Positions 1-8,157 of a DNA stretch of 20,686 nt are shown piece after piece (the first letter of the stretch is position 1; every line of letters begins with the position of its first letter). The position numbers and the translations under genes are program-made. The stretch lies in contig DASZMJ010000580.1 in assembly GCA_035551935.1 (NCBI GenBank), positions 1 to 20,686 on the forward strand. The letters are read 5' to 3'. Below the pieces are notes generated by a model. The model was given only the letters and a program-made list of their open reading frames with translations, searched no databases and was not told where the DNA came from. Source of the stretch: DASZMJ01 sp035551935 (GTDB lineage Bacteria > Planctomycetota > Planctomycetia > Isosphaerales > Isosphaeraceae).

Positions 1-650
1 TGCTGGACACGAGCCCGGAGGGCCAGATTCGGCACCGCCACGAGGGCCAGGCGGTGCGGCAGTTGCACAAGGCCATCGACCAGTACTGCAAAGGGCGGCA
101 GGGCTGGTTCGAGCCGAAGCGCGGGGGCCGACGGCGGCCGGTGCCGAACGAACCCACCGCCGAAGTGCTGATGGAGAGGGCGGTTGCGACGGTCGCGGCG
201 GGAGCGACGCCGGTCGCGACCGACCCTCACCCCCGGGTCGAGGGCGAGCCGTCGTCCTCCCCCTCCACCGGGGAGCGGGCCGGGTTGAGGGCCTCCTCCG
301 ACCCCGCCCCCGACCCCACCCCGGCGCCGAACGAACCCACCGCCGAAGTAGTGAATTCCCCGATTGTTGCGTCGAACGCACCGGCCAGGGGCGAGACGCG
401 GGAGGCGGGATCGGCGCCGCTCGCATCGAACCCTCACCCCGGCCCGCTCGCAGGGGGAGAGGGAGGAGATTCGGACCCCGCCCCGACGGCGAAGGGCCCC
501 GCGGCGCCGAACGAACCCACCGTCGAAGTCAAAGCGGCTCAAGGGGTTCCGACGCCATCGCCGCGACCGGAAGGGGCGATCCGCCGCGAGTCGTTCGTGG
601 CGACGACACCGCCGATGCCGCGGGTCATCGACGGGATTCGCGTGCGGTAA
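1..650 (+). CDS. Hypothetical repeat-containing protein, C-terminal part (5' end outside window)
   Basis: The reading frame is open from the left edge (codons begin at base 3) to a TAA at 648-650, so this is probably the C-terminal part of a longer protein; an internal GTG at 54 is a possible start. I recognise no family. The first 45 or so residues are charged and look folded. The rest is low-complexity Pro/Ala/Glu/Arg sequence, probably disordered. A motif PNEPT(A/V)EV occurs three times, encoded by near-identical 26-bp DNA at 141-166, 324-349 and 504-529, about 180 bp apart. Two segments between them (about 223-250 and 431-460) share a 'CCTCACCCC...' start. The DNA repetition is tighter than protein selection would need, so repeat elements may have been captured into the frame. 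The coding status of the distal part is uncertain. Confidence 0.55.
   Translation, partial: LDTSPEGQIRHRHEGQAVRQLHKAIDQYCKGRQGWFEPKRGGRRRPVPNEPTAEVLMERAVATVAAGATPVATDPHPRVEGEPSSSPSTGERAGLRASSDPAPDPTPAPNEPTAEVVNSPIVASNAPARGETREAGSAPLASNPHPGPLAGGEGGDSDPAPTAKGPAAPNEPTVEVKAAQGVPTPSPRPEGAIRRESFVATTPPMPRVIDGIRVR
141..529 (+). repeat. Three dispersed 26-bp direct repeats (PNEPTxEV-encoding), about 180-bp period
   Basis: Copies lie at 141-166, 324-349 and 504-529. The second and third differ at one base (GCC versus GTC codon, Ala to Val), and the first differs at its second base. Spacing is 183 and 180 bp, so all three are read in the same frame. Between them sit two looser similar segments starting CCTCACCCC. 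Confidence 0.75.
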
Positions 651-744
651 CGGGCCCGAGTCGTCCGATGGATCCGGGATGAGACGACACGAGGCGTCCG
701 GGGTGCGCGCGGGGGGACTCCCAAGTGGACAGCCGGGCGGTCGA

Positions 745-770
745 GGGGGTACAAGGGGGGCGGGGCCGGG
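745..770 (+). other. G-quadruplex-compatible G-tract cluster upstream of manA
   Basis: Four G runs (745-749, 755-760, 762-765, 768-770) separated by loops of 1-5 bases fit the G3+N1-7 pattern. It lies about 70 bp before the manA start. Such runs arise by chance in DNA this GC-rich, so function is speculative. Confidence 0.3.
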
Positions 771-839
771 CGGCCGCGGGCCGGGTTGAGGCGAGCGTGG
801 GAGGGGGATCGGCCGACGGGGAGCGACGGGACGACATCG

Positions 840-1841
840 ATGCAACGCCTCTATCCTTTGCGGTTCGAGCCGATCCTGAAGCGCCTCATCTGGGGGGGGC
901 GGCGGCTGGGGACCGTCCTGGGCAAGCCGATCGGCGACGGCGACGACTACGCCGAGAGCTGGGAGGTCTCCGACCACCGCGACGACGTCAGCGTCGTCGC
1001 CGACGGCCCGCTGGCCGGCACCACGCTCCGCGAGCTGGTGCGGACCCGCGTCGCGGAATTGCTCGGGCCGGCGCTCGGGCCGAGGGAGCAGTTCCCGCTC
1101 CTGGTCAAATTCATCGACGCCCACGACGTCCTCTCGGTCCAGGTCCACCCCGACGACGAGCGCGGCCGGCGGCTGGCGGACGACAACGGCAAGACGGAAG
1201 CCTGGGTCGTCGTCCACGCCGACCCGGGCAGCGTGATCTACGCGGGCCTGGAGCAGGGGGTCACGCGCGAGCGGCTCGCCGCGGCGATCGAGGCCGGCCG
1301 GGTCGAGCCGCTCTTGCACCGCTTCGAGCCGAACCAGGGCGACTGCATCCTGATCCCCGCCGGCACCGTCCACGCCATCGGCGCGGGCGTCATGCTCGCC
1401 GAGATCCAGCAGATGTCCGACGCCACCTTCCGCATCTTCGACTGGGGCCGCGTCGGCGCCGACGGCAAGCCGAGGAAATTGCACATTTCCGAATCCTTGG
1501 AATCGATCGACTTCGGCCGCGGGCCGGTCGGGCCGGTGACTCCGGCGGTCGAGCGGCTGCCGTCGGCGATCCGCGAGCGGCTGGCGCGGTGCCCGTACTT
1601 CGCGATCGAGCGCCTGAAGGTCGCGGGCAAGACGGCGGTCGGCACCCCGGAGCGGTTCACCCTGCTCCTGGCGCTGGAGGGGTCGGCCGAGGTCCGGCAC
1701 GAGGGGACGAGCTACCCGCTGGCCTTCGGCCAGACGCGACTGTTGCCGGCGTCGATCGGCCGTTGCGAGGTCGTGCCGAGCGGCGCGGCGACGGCCACGA
1801 TCGTGTCGTGCGTGGTGCCGACGGCGGAGGCCGCGCCATGA
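840..1841 (+). CDS. manA: Mannose-6-phosphate isomerase, class I (phosphomannose isomerase)
   Basis: Predicted cytoplasmic zinc enzyme interconverting mannose 6-phosphate and fructose 6-phosphate, linking glycolysis to GDP-mannose and surface polysaccharide synthesis. The product is 333 aa, close to the short Bacillus-type class I enzymes. The expected metal ligands are visible: Gln101 and His103 in QVHPDD, Glu120 in KTEAW, and His178 in GTVHAIG. The conserved TFRIFDW segment (about 196-202) carries the active-site Arg198. I chose the ATG at 840 because the protein aligns with the family from 'LYPLRFEP'. An upstream TTG at 786 would add 18 residues with no family resemblance. The stop overlaps the next gene's ATG (ATGA, 1838-1841), suggesting translational coupling. 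Confidence 0.93.
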   Translation: MQRLYPLRFEPILKRLIWGGRRLGTVLGKPIGDGDDYAESWEVSDHRDDVSVVADGPLAGTTLRELVRTRVAELLGPALGPREQFPLLVKFIDAHDVLSVQVHPDDERGRRLADDNGKTEAWVVVHADPGSVIYAGLEQGVTRERLAAAIEAGRVEPLLHRFEPNQGDCILIPAGTVHAIGAGVMLAEIQQMSDATFRIFDWGRVGADGKPRKLHISESLESIDFGRGPVGPVTPAVERLPSAIRERLARCPYFAIERLKVAGKTAVGTPERFTLLLALEGSAEVRHEGTSYPLAFGQTRLLPASIGRCEVVPSGAATATIVSCVVPTAEAAP

Positions 1842-3061
1842 CCGACTCGCCGACCACGCCCGCCGAGCCGACGCCGACCCCCTGGCCCCGCCTGCTCGGG
1901 GCCTTGGGCGCGAGCCTCGACGCCAGGTCCCTGATCCTCGCTTCGATCGGCATCCTGCTCCTCTGGGGCGGCTGGTCGGCCATCGACGCGGTGGCGCCCG
2001 AGGGGACCGCGACGGCGCTGGCCCCGCGGGTCGAGCGCCGGCTCCGCGTGGCCGGCGACCGGGTCCGTCCGCAGGTCGTGGCGGTCGAACGCGACGGCCG
2101 GTCGCTGCCGCTCGACCGGCCCTGGGACCCCCACCTCCTCGCCTACGCCGCCGACCACGCCGCCGACCCCGTCACGTTCGTCGCCGTGCCCTTCGCCCGC
2201 CTCTTCGATCGGAGCACCGGCACTCGCTCGTTTTTTCATGCGTTGCTCGCCGCCGCCTGGGCGCTGGTCGTCTGGGGCCTCGTCGGCGGCGCGATCGCTC
2301 GGGTCGCGGCGGTGCGGGCGGCGACCCTGGAGCGCGAAGGACTGGGCGCGGCGCTCGGCTTCGCCGCGACGAAGGCCGGGGCCTTGCTCGGCGCCCCGTT
2401 GAGCGCCCTGACCGGCATCGCCTTCTTCGCCGCGCTCGCGGCGGGGTTCGGCGCGCTCGCGCGCATCCCCGGCCCGGTCGGGCCGACCGTCGTCGGCGCG
2501 CTCGCGGTCCTGCCCCTGCTCGGGGCCTTGGTGATGGCGCTCATCCTCGTCGGCCTCGCCGCCGGCTGGCCGCTCATGGTCGCCGGGGTCGCCGTCGAGC
2601 GCGAGGACCGCTTCGACGCGCTCAGCCGGGCGTATGCCTACGTGTATCAACGTCCCCTCAAGTTCGTCGCCTGCGTGCTCGTCGCCTGGGCCGCGGGCGC
2701 CGTCGGCTTCCTGGCCGTGACCGGCTTCGCGCGGCTGGTCGTGCACCTGGCCGAGTGGTCGCTCGCCTTCGGCGCCTCGACCCCGCGCGTCGCCGCGCTC
2801 GACAGCCCCGGCCCCGCCGACCCCCCGCTCGCCACGCCCTTCTTCCGCGGCTGGCTCTGGCTCGCCGGCCTCGTCGCCTACTCCTGGGCCTTCAGCTACT
2901 TCTGGTCGGTCGCCTCTTATCTCTATTTATTATTACGTCTCGATGTCGACGGCGCCCCCTGGCACGACGTCGACCTCGACGCCGAACCCTCCGGCCCCGA
3001 CGCCGAGGCCTTCGCCCCGGCCGCGAAGGGGCGTCCCGTCGCATCCGCCGAAGCCCCATGA
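1838..3061 (+). CDS. Polytopic inner-membrane protein of unknown function
   Basis: This 407-aa protein starts with the ATG that overlaps the manA stop by four bases. It has about six hydrophobic segments (residues roughly 32-48, 133-155, 183-205, 217-250, 275-300 and 337-366). A soluble stretch rich in Asp and Arg lies between the first two. A short acidic tail follows the last segment, beginning RLDVDG and ending in a Pro/Ala/Glu-rich stretch. The pattern 'YxYxYQRPL' before the fifth segment and 'LLLRxDVDG' after the last resembles uncharacterised membrane proteins common in planctomycetes; this is recollection, not a search result. No transporter or enzyme motif is visible. Its link to manA rests only on the overlap. 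Confidence 0.8.
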   Translation: MTDSPTTPAEPTPTPWPRLLGALGASLDARSLILASIGILLLWGGWSAIDAVAPEGTATALAPRVERRLRVAGDRVRPQVVAVERDGRSLPLDRPWDPHLLAYAADHAADPVTFVAVPFARLFDRSTGTRSFFHALLAAAWALVVWGLVGGAIARVAAVRAATLEREGLGAALGFAATKAGALLGAPLSALTGIAFFAALAAGFGALARIPGPVGPTVVGALAVLPLLGALVMALILVGLAAGWPLMVAGVAVEREDRFDALSRAYAYVYQRPLKFVACVLVAWAAGAVGFLAVTGFARLVVHLAEWSLAFGASTPRVAALDSPGPADPPLATPFFRGWLWLAGLVAYSWAFSYFWSVASYLYLLLRLDVDGAPWHDVDLDAEPSGPDAEAFAPAAKGRPVASAEAP

Positions 3062-3120
3062 TGGGGGCGAGGTGTCACGGGCCCGGGAACAACCGGACCC
3101 GTGCCGAAAGCCTCGCCAGG

Positions 3121-3148
3121 GACACGGGTTCGAAGCCGAACCCGTGTC
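3121..3148. terminator. Perfect 12-bp stem-loop between convergent genes
   Basis: Bases 3121-3132 and 3137-3148 are exact reverse complements around a 4-base loop (AAGC). It sits between the end of the membrane-protein gene (3061) and the end of the phosphoketolase gene (3178), which converge. No T-run follows on either strand, so it is not a textbook intrinsic terminator. Position and stem strength suggest a bidirectional terminator or 3'-end stabiliser. Confidence 0.5.
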
Positions 3149-3177
3149 ATCCCGACCCCGGCCGTTCGGGGGCCGTT

Positions 3178-5562
3178 TCACGACGACGGCGACCACCGCC
3201 AGTCGCGGACCTCGGGCATGTCCTCGCCGTACTGATTGATATATTCGCGATGCTCGATGAGCTTGTCGCGGACGGCCTGCTTGGCGTAGGCGGCGCGGCC
3301 GCCGAGCTGGGGGAGGCGGTCGACGACGTCGGCGACGAGGTGGAAGCGGTCGAGGTCGTTGAGCACGGCCATATCAAAGGGCGTCGTGATCGTCCCCTCC
3401 TCCTTGTAGCCGCGGACGTGGAGGTTGTGGTGGTTGGTCCGCCGGTAGGTCAGGCGGTGGATCAGCCAGGGGTAGCCGTGGTAGGCGAAGATGATCGGCT
3501 TGTCGCGGGTGAACAGGGTGTCGAAGTCGTGGTCGTCGAGGCCGTGCGGGTGCTCGGTGGCCGGCTGGAGCCGCATCAGGTCGACCACGTTGACCACCCG
3601 GACCTTCAGCTCGGGAAGGTGCTCGCGCAGGATCTGCACCGCGGCCAGGGTCTCCAGCGTGGGCACGTCGCCGGCGCAGGCCATGACCACGTCGGGCTCG
3701 GAGCCCCTGTCGTTGCTGGCCCACTCCCAGATGCCGATGCCGGCGGTGCAGTGCTTGACCGCCGCGTCCATGTCGAGCCACTGCGGCGACGGGTGCTTGC
3801 TCGCCACGACCACGTTGACGTAGTGGCGGCTCCTCAGGCAATGATCCATGACGGATAGGAGTGTGTTCGTATCCGGGGGCAAGTAGACGCGGATGATCTC
3901 GGCCTTCTTGTTGCAGACGTGGTCGATGAAGCCGGGGTCCTGGTGGGTGAAGCCGTTGTGGTCCTGCCGCCAGACGTGCGAGGCCAGCAGGATGTTCAGG
4001 CTGGCGATCGGCCGGCGCCAGGGGATGTGCCGCGTGACCTTGAGCCACTTGGCGTGCTGGTTGAACATCGAGTCGATGATGTGGATGAACGCCTCGTAGG
4101 AGTTGAACAGCCCGTGGCGGCCGGTGAGGAGGTAGCCCTCGAGCCACCCCTCGCACTGGTGCTCGCTGAGCATCTCGATCACGCGGCCGTCGGGGGCGAG
4201 GTGGTCGTCGGTCGGGACGACCTCGGCCTCCCACTGCTTGTTCGTGGCGTCGAGGACGGCGCCCAGGCGGTTCGAGGCGGTCTCGTCGGGGCCGAAGATG
4301 CGGAAGTTGCGGCCTTCGGCGTTGTGGGTGATGACCTCGCGGAGGAAGGTCCCGAGCGTGCGGGCGTCCTCGTTCATGATGGCCCCGGGGGCGGGGACGT
4401 CGATGCCGAACTCGCGGAAGTCGGGCATCCTCAGGTCGCGGAGCAGGAGGCCGCCGTTGGCGACCGGGTTGGCCCCCATCCGACGCTCCCCCTCCGGGGC
4501 CAATGCCCGCAGCTCGGGGACCAGCCGGCCCTGGGCGTCGAACAGCTCGCCGGGGCGGTACGACCGGAGCCAGTCCTCGAGCTGCCGGAGGTGCGCGGGG
4601 TTGTGCTTCGGGTCGGAGAGCGGGACCTGGTGGGCGCGGTACGTCCCCTCGACGGGGAGGCCGTCGACCTCCTTCGGCCCGGTCCAGCCCTTCGGCGTCT
4701 TCAGGACGATCATCGGCCAGCGCGGCCGGCGGCGGTCCCCCTGCTCGCGGGCGGCCCGCTGGATGCCGCGGATCTCGGCCACGACCGTGTCGAGCGTCTC
4801 GGCCATGAGCCGGTGCATCGCCGCGGGCTCGTGCCCCTCGACGACGTGGGGCTCGTAGCCGTAGCCGCGGAAGAGGGCCTCGAGCTCGTGGGGGGGGATG
4901 CGGGCGAGGACGGTCGGATTGGCGATCTTGTATCCATTCAAGTGCAGGATCGGCAGGACGGCGCCGTCGGTCGCGGGGTCGAGGAACTTGTTCGAGTGCC
5001 AGCCGGTGGCCAGCGGCCCGGTCTCGGCCTCGCCGTCGCCGACGACGCAGGCGACGACGAGGTCCGGGTCGTCGAAGGCGGCGCCGAAGGCGTGGCTGAG
5101 GCTGTAGCCGAGCTCGCCCCCCTCGTGGATCGAGCCGGGCGTCTCGGGCGCGACGTGGCTGGGGATGCCGCCGGGGAAGCTGAACTGCTTGAACAGGTGC
5201 TTCAGCCCCTCCACGTCCTCGGAGACGTTCGGGTAGAGCTCCGAGTACGTCCCCTCCAGGTACGTGTTGGCCACGAGCGCCGGCCCGCCGTGGCCGGGGC
5301 CGGAGACGTAGATCATCTTCAGGTCATATTGCTTGATGACCCGGTTCAGGTGGACGTAGACGAAGTTCTGGCCCGGCGTGGTGCCCCAGTGCCCCAGCAG
5401 CCGGGGCTTGACGTGGGCGAGCGTCAACGGCTCGCGGAGCAGGGGGTTGTCGAGCAGGTAGATCTGGCCGACCGCCAGGTAATTGGCGGCCCGCCAGTAG
5501 GCGTCCATCCGGCCCAGCAGCTCGGGCGGCAACGGCGATTCGGCGCGGCCGGGATTGCTCAT
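3178..5562 (-). CDS. xfp: Phosphoketolase (xylulose-5-phosphate/fructose-6-phosphate type)
   Basis: Thiamine-diphosphate enzyme that cleaves xylulose 5-phosphate (and in many homologues fructose 6-phosphate) with phosphate, giving acetyl-phosphate plus glyceraldehyde 3-phosphate or erythrose 4-phosphate. The 794-aa length matches the family (about 790-825). Hallmarks in order: GHWGTTPGQNF (57-67), SGPGHGG (87-93), the ThDP/Mg motif starting GDGEAETGPLATGWHSNKF (175-193), LNGYKIANPT (208-217), then in the second half FGPDETASNRL with the conserved Glu, and RHGLFNSYEAF. The ATG at 5562 is preceded by GGAG about 9 bases away. It lies 33 bp downstream of ackA on the same strand, so the two form an operon making acetyl-phosphate and then ATP. 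Substrate preference cannot be read from sequence. Confidence 0.97.
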   Translation of the reverse strand: MSNPGRAESPLPPELLGRMDAYWRAANYLAVGQIYLLDNPLLREPLTLAHVKPRLLGHWGTTPGQNFVYVHLNRVIKQYDLKMIYVSGPGHGGPALVANTYLEGTYSELYPNVSEDVEGLKHLFKQFSFPGGIPSHVAPETPGSIHEGGELGYSLSHAFGAAFDDPDLVVACVVGDGEAETGPLATGWHSNKFLDPATDGAVLPILHLNGYKIANPTVLARIPPHELEALFRGYGYEPHVVEGHEPAAMHRLMAETLDTVVAEIRGIQRAAREQGDRRRPRWPMIVLKTPKGWTGPKEVDGLPVEGTYRAHQVPLSDPKHNPAHLRQLEDWLRSYRPGELFDAQGRLVPELRALAPEGERRMGANPVANGGLLLRDLRMPDFREFGIDVPAPGAIMNEDARTLGTFLREVITHNAEGRNFRIFGPDETASNRLGAVLDATNKQWEAEVVPTDDHLAPDGRVIEMLSEHQCEGWLEGYLLTGRHGLFNSYEAFIHIIDSMFNQHAKWLKVTRHIPWRRPIASLNILLASHVWRQDHNGFTHQDPGFIDHVCNKKAEIIRVYLPPDTNTLLSVMDHCLRSRHYVNVVVASKHPSPQWLDMDAAVKHCTAGIGIWEWASNDRGSEPDVVMACAGDVPTLETLAAVQILREHLPELKVRVVNVVDLMRLQPATEHPHGLDDHDFDTLFTRDKPIIFAYHGYPWLIHRLTYRRTNHHNLHVRGYKEEGTITTPFDMAVLNDLDRFHLVADVVDRLPQLGGRAAYAKQAVRDKLIEHREYINQYGEDMPEVRDWRWSPSS

Positions 5563-5595
5563 CGATCCAGACTCCGTCCCTTGAAAAGTGGCCGG

Positions 5596-6807
5596 TCAGC
5601 GCCCATTGAGGAGGCGGGCGGTGGCGCGGGCGAGGGTGGCCTCCTCGTCGGTCGGGATGACGCGGACGGTGGCCCGCGACCCCTCGGCCGAGATCACCGG
5701 GGCACCCGCCGCGTTGCGGGCCGGGTCGAGCACGACGCCGAGGAACCCCAGCCCCTCGCAGGCCCCGGCGCGGACCTCGGCCGAGTGCTCGCCGATCCCC
5801 CCCGCGAAGACCAACGTCTCCAGGCCCCCCAGCGCCGCGGCATGGCCACCGATGGCCAGCTTGACGCGGTAGCAGAACAGGTCGATCGCCAGCGCGGCCC
5901 GGGGATCGTCGTCGCGGCGGCCGAGCAGGTCGCGGACGTCGTCGCTGGTGCCCGAGACGCCGAGCAGGCCCGACTCGCGGTTGACCATCCGGTCGAAGCC
6001 CTCGGCCGACATCCCCTCCGACCGCGCCAGGAACCGGACGAGGCCGGGGTCGAGGTCGCCCGAGCGCGTGGCCATGACGAGCCCGGCCGCCGGCGTGAAG
6101 CCCATCGTCGTGTCGATGGATTTGCCCTCGCGCACCGCCGCCAGGCTCGCCCCCGCCCCCAGGTGCGCCAGGATCACCCGGCCCCGCGCCGCCTCCGGGC
6201 CTGCAATGCGGGCGAGCTCGTCCATCAAGTACTGGTACGAGAGGCCGTGGAACCCGTACTTGCGGACGCCGAGCGCCTCGAGCCGGTTCGGGATCGGCAG
6301 GGTGTAGGCGACGGGCGGGAGGTCGCGGTGGAAGGCGTTGTCGAAGCAGGCGACCTGCGGCAAGGTCGGGTCGAGCCGGGCGATCGCCTCGATCAACGCG
6401 ACCTCGCCGGGGAGGTGGTCGGGGTCGAACGGTCGGAACGCGCGGAGGTCGTCGAGCATCGCCGTCGTGACCTCGGCGGGGTCGCAATACCGCCCCCCGC
6501 CGTGGACGACCCGGTGCCCCACGCCGCCGATCGCCTCAAGGGCCCCCTCGGCCTTCAGCCAATCGATCACCAGCGATACTGCCGCGCCTTGATCGCCGGC
6601 CTCGACCTCGCGGGCGCCCTCGCCCATGACCAGCCGGGCCCCCGGCCCGCCGATCCGCTCGACCTTGCCGGCGGCGAGCCGTGCCGGCGGGTCGGCCCGG
6701 TCGAAGACGGCGAACTTGAGGCTCGACGAGCCGCCGTTGATCGTCAAGAGGCACGACCGCGCCGGCCTGCCGGCGATCGACTTCCCCGCGTCCTGTTCTG
6801 GCATCAT
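5596..6807 (-). CDS. ackA: Acetate kinase
   Basis: Transfers phosphate between acetyl-phosphate and ADP. It is 403 aa, the usual length. Visible family motifs are NGGSSSLK (24-31, ADP/metal site), GHRVVHGG (97-104, with Arg99), FDNAFH (155-160), YGFHGLSYQY (184-193, His187), AHLGAGAS (214-221), TRSGDLDPG (247-255) and GGIGEHS near the C-terminus. The segment usually reading 'APLHNP' is 'RPFDPDHLP' here, a recognisable variant. Two adjacent in-frame ATGs (6805-6807 and 6802-6804) give nearly the same protein. A longer frame upstream is antisense to the pseudouridine synthase gene and is not needed. The gene is first in an ackA-xfp operon with only 33 bp between the genes, so acetyl-phosphate from phosphoketolase is the likely substrate. 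Confidence 0.95.
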   Translation of the reverse strand: MMPEQDAGKSIAGRPARSCLLTINGGSSSLKFAVFDRADPPARLAAGKVERIGGPGARLVMGEGAREVEAGDQGAAVSLVIDWLKAEGALEAIGGVGHRVVHGGGRYCDPAEVTTAMLDDLRAFRPFDPDHLPGEVALIEAIARLDPTLPQVACFDNAFHRDLPPVAYTLPIPNRLEALGVRKYGFHGLSYQYLMDELARIAGPEAARGRVILAHLGAGASLAAVREGKSIDTTMGFTPAAGLVMATRSGDLDPGLVRFLARSEGMSAEGFDRMVNRESGLLGVSGTSDDVRDLLGRRDDDPRAALAIDLFCYRVKLAIGGHAAALGGLETLVFAGGIGEHSAEVRAGACEGLGFLGVVLDPARNAAGAPVISAEGSRATVRVIPTDEEATLARATARLLNGR

Positions 6808-6849
6808 CGCTGGACTCTCGGCCCCCGGACCCCCTCCGTCGCCGGCCCT

Positions 6850-6860
6850 TGTAAAATACA
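6850..6860. promoter_or_regulatory. AT-rich island in the ackA/rluE divergent region (candidate -10)
   Basis: The 100-bp gap between the divergent ackA and pseudouridine synthase starts is GC-rich except for TGTAAAATACA here. TAAAAT at 6852-6857 matches a sigma-70 -10 box at five of six bases on the plus strand, and the minus strand reads TATTTT. No convincing -35 box is present for either direction. Confidence 0.35.
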
Positions 6861-6907
6861 GGCGACGCGGCGCGACCGCCAGCCGATCCCGAGTCGCAGG
6901 AGGGCCG

Positions 6908-7510
6908 ATGGCCCGGCAACCTTCGCGTATCCTCGCGGCCTTCAAGCCCTTCGGCGTCCTGACCCAGTTCACCGACGCCGACGGCCGGCCGACGCTCAAG
7001 GACTTCGTGCCGGTGCCGGGGGTGTATCCCGTCGGCCGGCTCGACCGCGACAGCGAGGGCCTCTTGCTCCTGACCGACGACGGCCGGCTCGCCCATCGCC
7101 TGACCGACCCGAAATACGGCCACCCCAGGACGTACCTGGCCCAGGTCGAGCGCGTGCCCGGCCCGGGGGCGATCGAGGCGTTGCGGCGGGGGGTCGTCCT
7201 GAGCGACGGCCCGACGCGGCCGGCGGAGGTCGAGCTGCTGACCGGAGAACCGGCCTTGCCCGAGCGGGCGGTGCCGATCCGGTTCCGCAAGAACGTGCCG
7301 ACGGCCTGGCTCCGGCTGGTCCTCCGCGAGGGGCGCAACCGCCAGGTGCGCCGGATGACCGCGGCGGTCGGCCACCCGACCTTGCGGCTCGTCCGCGTCG
7401 CGATCGGCCCGATTTCCCTGGGGGACCTCCCGCCCGGTCACTGGCGCGACCTCTCCCCGCCCGAGCGCGCGGCCCTCGCCCGCGTGGCCGCCGGGCCGGG
7501 GATGCGGTAA
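6908..7510 (+). CDS. rluE: 23S rRNA pseudouridine synthase, RluE type (RsuA/RluB/E family)
   Basis: This 200-aa cytoplasmic RNA-modifying enzyme is predicted to isomerise a uridine in the peptidyl-transferase region of 23S rRNA; E. coli RluE acts at position 2457. The N-terminal KPFGVLTQF (13-21) and the catalytic motif GRLDRDSEGLLLLT (43-56, nucleophile Asp46) are diagnostic. 'EGRNRQVRRM' (141-150) and 'LVRVAIGPISLG' complete the fold. It lacks an N-terminal S4 domain, as RluE does. The ATG at 6908 has a strong AGGAGG (6898-6903) four bases upstream, which decides the start over longer alternatives running into the ackA promoter. It is divergent from ackA and 53 bp ahead of the Uma2 gene. 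The exact target base cannot be fixed from sequence. Confidence 0.92.
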   Translation: MARQPSRILAAFKPFGVLTQFTDADGRPTLKDFVPVPGVYPVGRLDRDSEGLLLLTDDGRLAHRLTDPKYGHPRTYLAQVERVPGPGAIEALRRGVVLSDGPTRPAEVELLTGEPALPERAVPIRFRKNVPTAWLRLVLREGRNRQVRRMTAAVGHPTLRLVRVAIGPISLGDLPPGHWRDLSPPERAALARVAAGPGMR

Positions 7511-7563
7511 ACTGTCGGGAACGCGGCACGCGGACGACCGGAACGGCCGGGGGATTCACGACC

Positions 7564-8157
7564 ATGGCCAGCGCGCCCAGGATGGCCCGGGGCCTCACGC
7601 TCGAGGAGTTCCTCAAGCGGCCCGAGATCGACGAGTCGCCGGTCCTCGAGTACATCGGCGGCCGGGTCGAGGCCAAGCCATTGCCGCAAAGAAAACACTG
7701 CGTCATCACCAATCTATTAACGAACGCCTTGAATCAGGTCGCGGAGCCGCCCGGGCTCGGGACGGCCTTCGGCGAGCTCCGATGCACGTTCGGCGGCCGG
7801 TCGATGGTCCCGGACGTGGTGTTCCAGATCGCCGAGCACGTCGAATTGGATGACGAAGGGGAATATATCAACGAGTCCTTATGGCAGCCCGGCATCCACG
7901 TCGAGATCCTCTCGCCGGATCAGTCGGCGGCGGAATCGATCGAGACGCTGTCGTTCTCCGCGCGGCACGGCTGCCGGCTGGGTTGGCTGATCGACCCGGA
8001 GCGGAAGACGATCCGCGTCCGCCGACCCGGGCGGAAGCTCCGGCAACTGCCGGCCGACGGCGTCCTGGAGGGCGAGCCGGTCCTGCCCGGCTTTCGCCTG
8101 CCGGTCGCCGAGCTCTTCGGGTGGCTCAGGCCGAGGGGGCGAGGGGACCGCGCATGA
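7564..8157 (+). CDS. Uma2-family (DUF820) restriction endonuclease-fold protein
   Basis: This 197-aa protein has the layout of Uma2/DUF820 proteins, which adopt a PD-(D/E)XK nuclease fold. Near the N-terminus is 'LTLEEFLKRPEI...VLEYIGGRVEAKP'. A conserved 'VPDVVF' segment (about residues 81-86) supplies the first acidic residue. 'GIHVEILSPDQSAAE' supplies the second, and 'RLGWLIDPERKTI' precedes the C-terminal beta hairpin. Biochemical roles for these proteins are largely unproven; they are very numerous in planctomycetes and cyanobacteria. The stop overlaps the next gene's start (ATGA, 8154-8157), so translation is probably coupled to the helicase. That arrangement is the notable point, because most Uma2 genes seem to stand alone. 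Confidence 0.9.
   Translation: MASAPRMARGLTLEEFLKRPEIDESPVLEYIGGRVEAKPLPQRKHCVITNLLTNALNQVAEPPGLGTAFGELRCTFGGRSMVPDVVFQIAEHVELDDEGEYINESLWQPGIHVEILSPDQSAAESIETLSFSARHGCRLGWLIDPERKTIRVRRPGRKLRQLPADGVLEGEPVLPGFRLPVAELFGWLRPRGRGDRA

Noticed and set aside
725..1837. Long open frame ahead of and in frame with the membrane-protein gene
   Set aside because: It overlaps manA in another frame and is an Arg/Gly/Pro-rich shadow. The true membrane protein starts at 1838.
3121..3148. tRNA T-arm (GGTTCGAA)
   Set aside because: The sequence is a simple 12-bp hairpin with no acceptor, D or anticodon arms around it.
6808..7338. N-terminal extension of acetate kinase
   Set aside because: It is antisense to the pseudouridine synthase gene and has no kinase motifs. 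The ATG pair at 6802-6807 fits the family length.
3919..7563. Plus-strand open frame of over 3.6 kb opposite xfp and ackA
   Set aside because: It is the antisense of clear phosphoketolase and acetate kinase genes; long antisense frames are expected in high-GC DNA. Only the Uma2 part (from 7564) is real.
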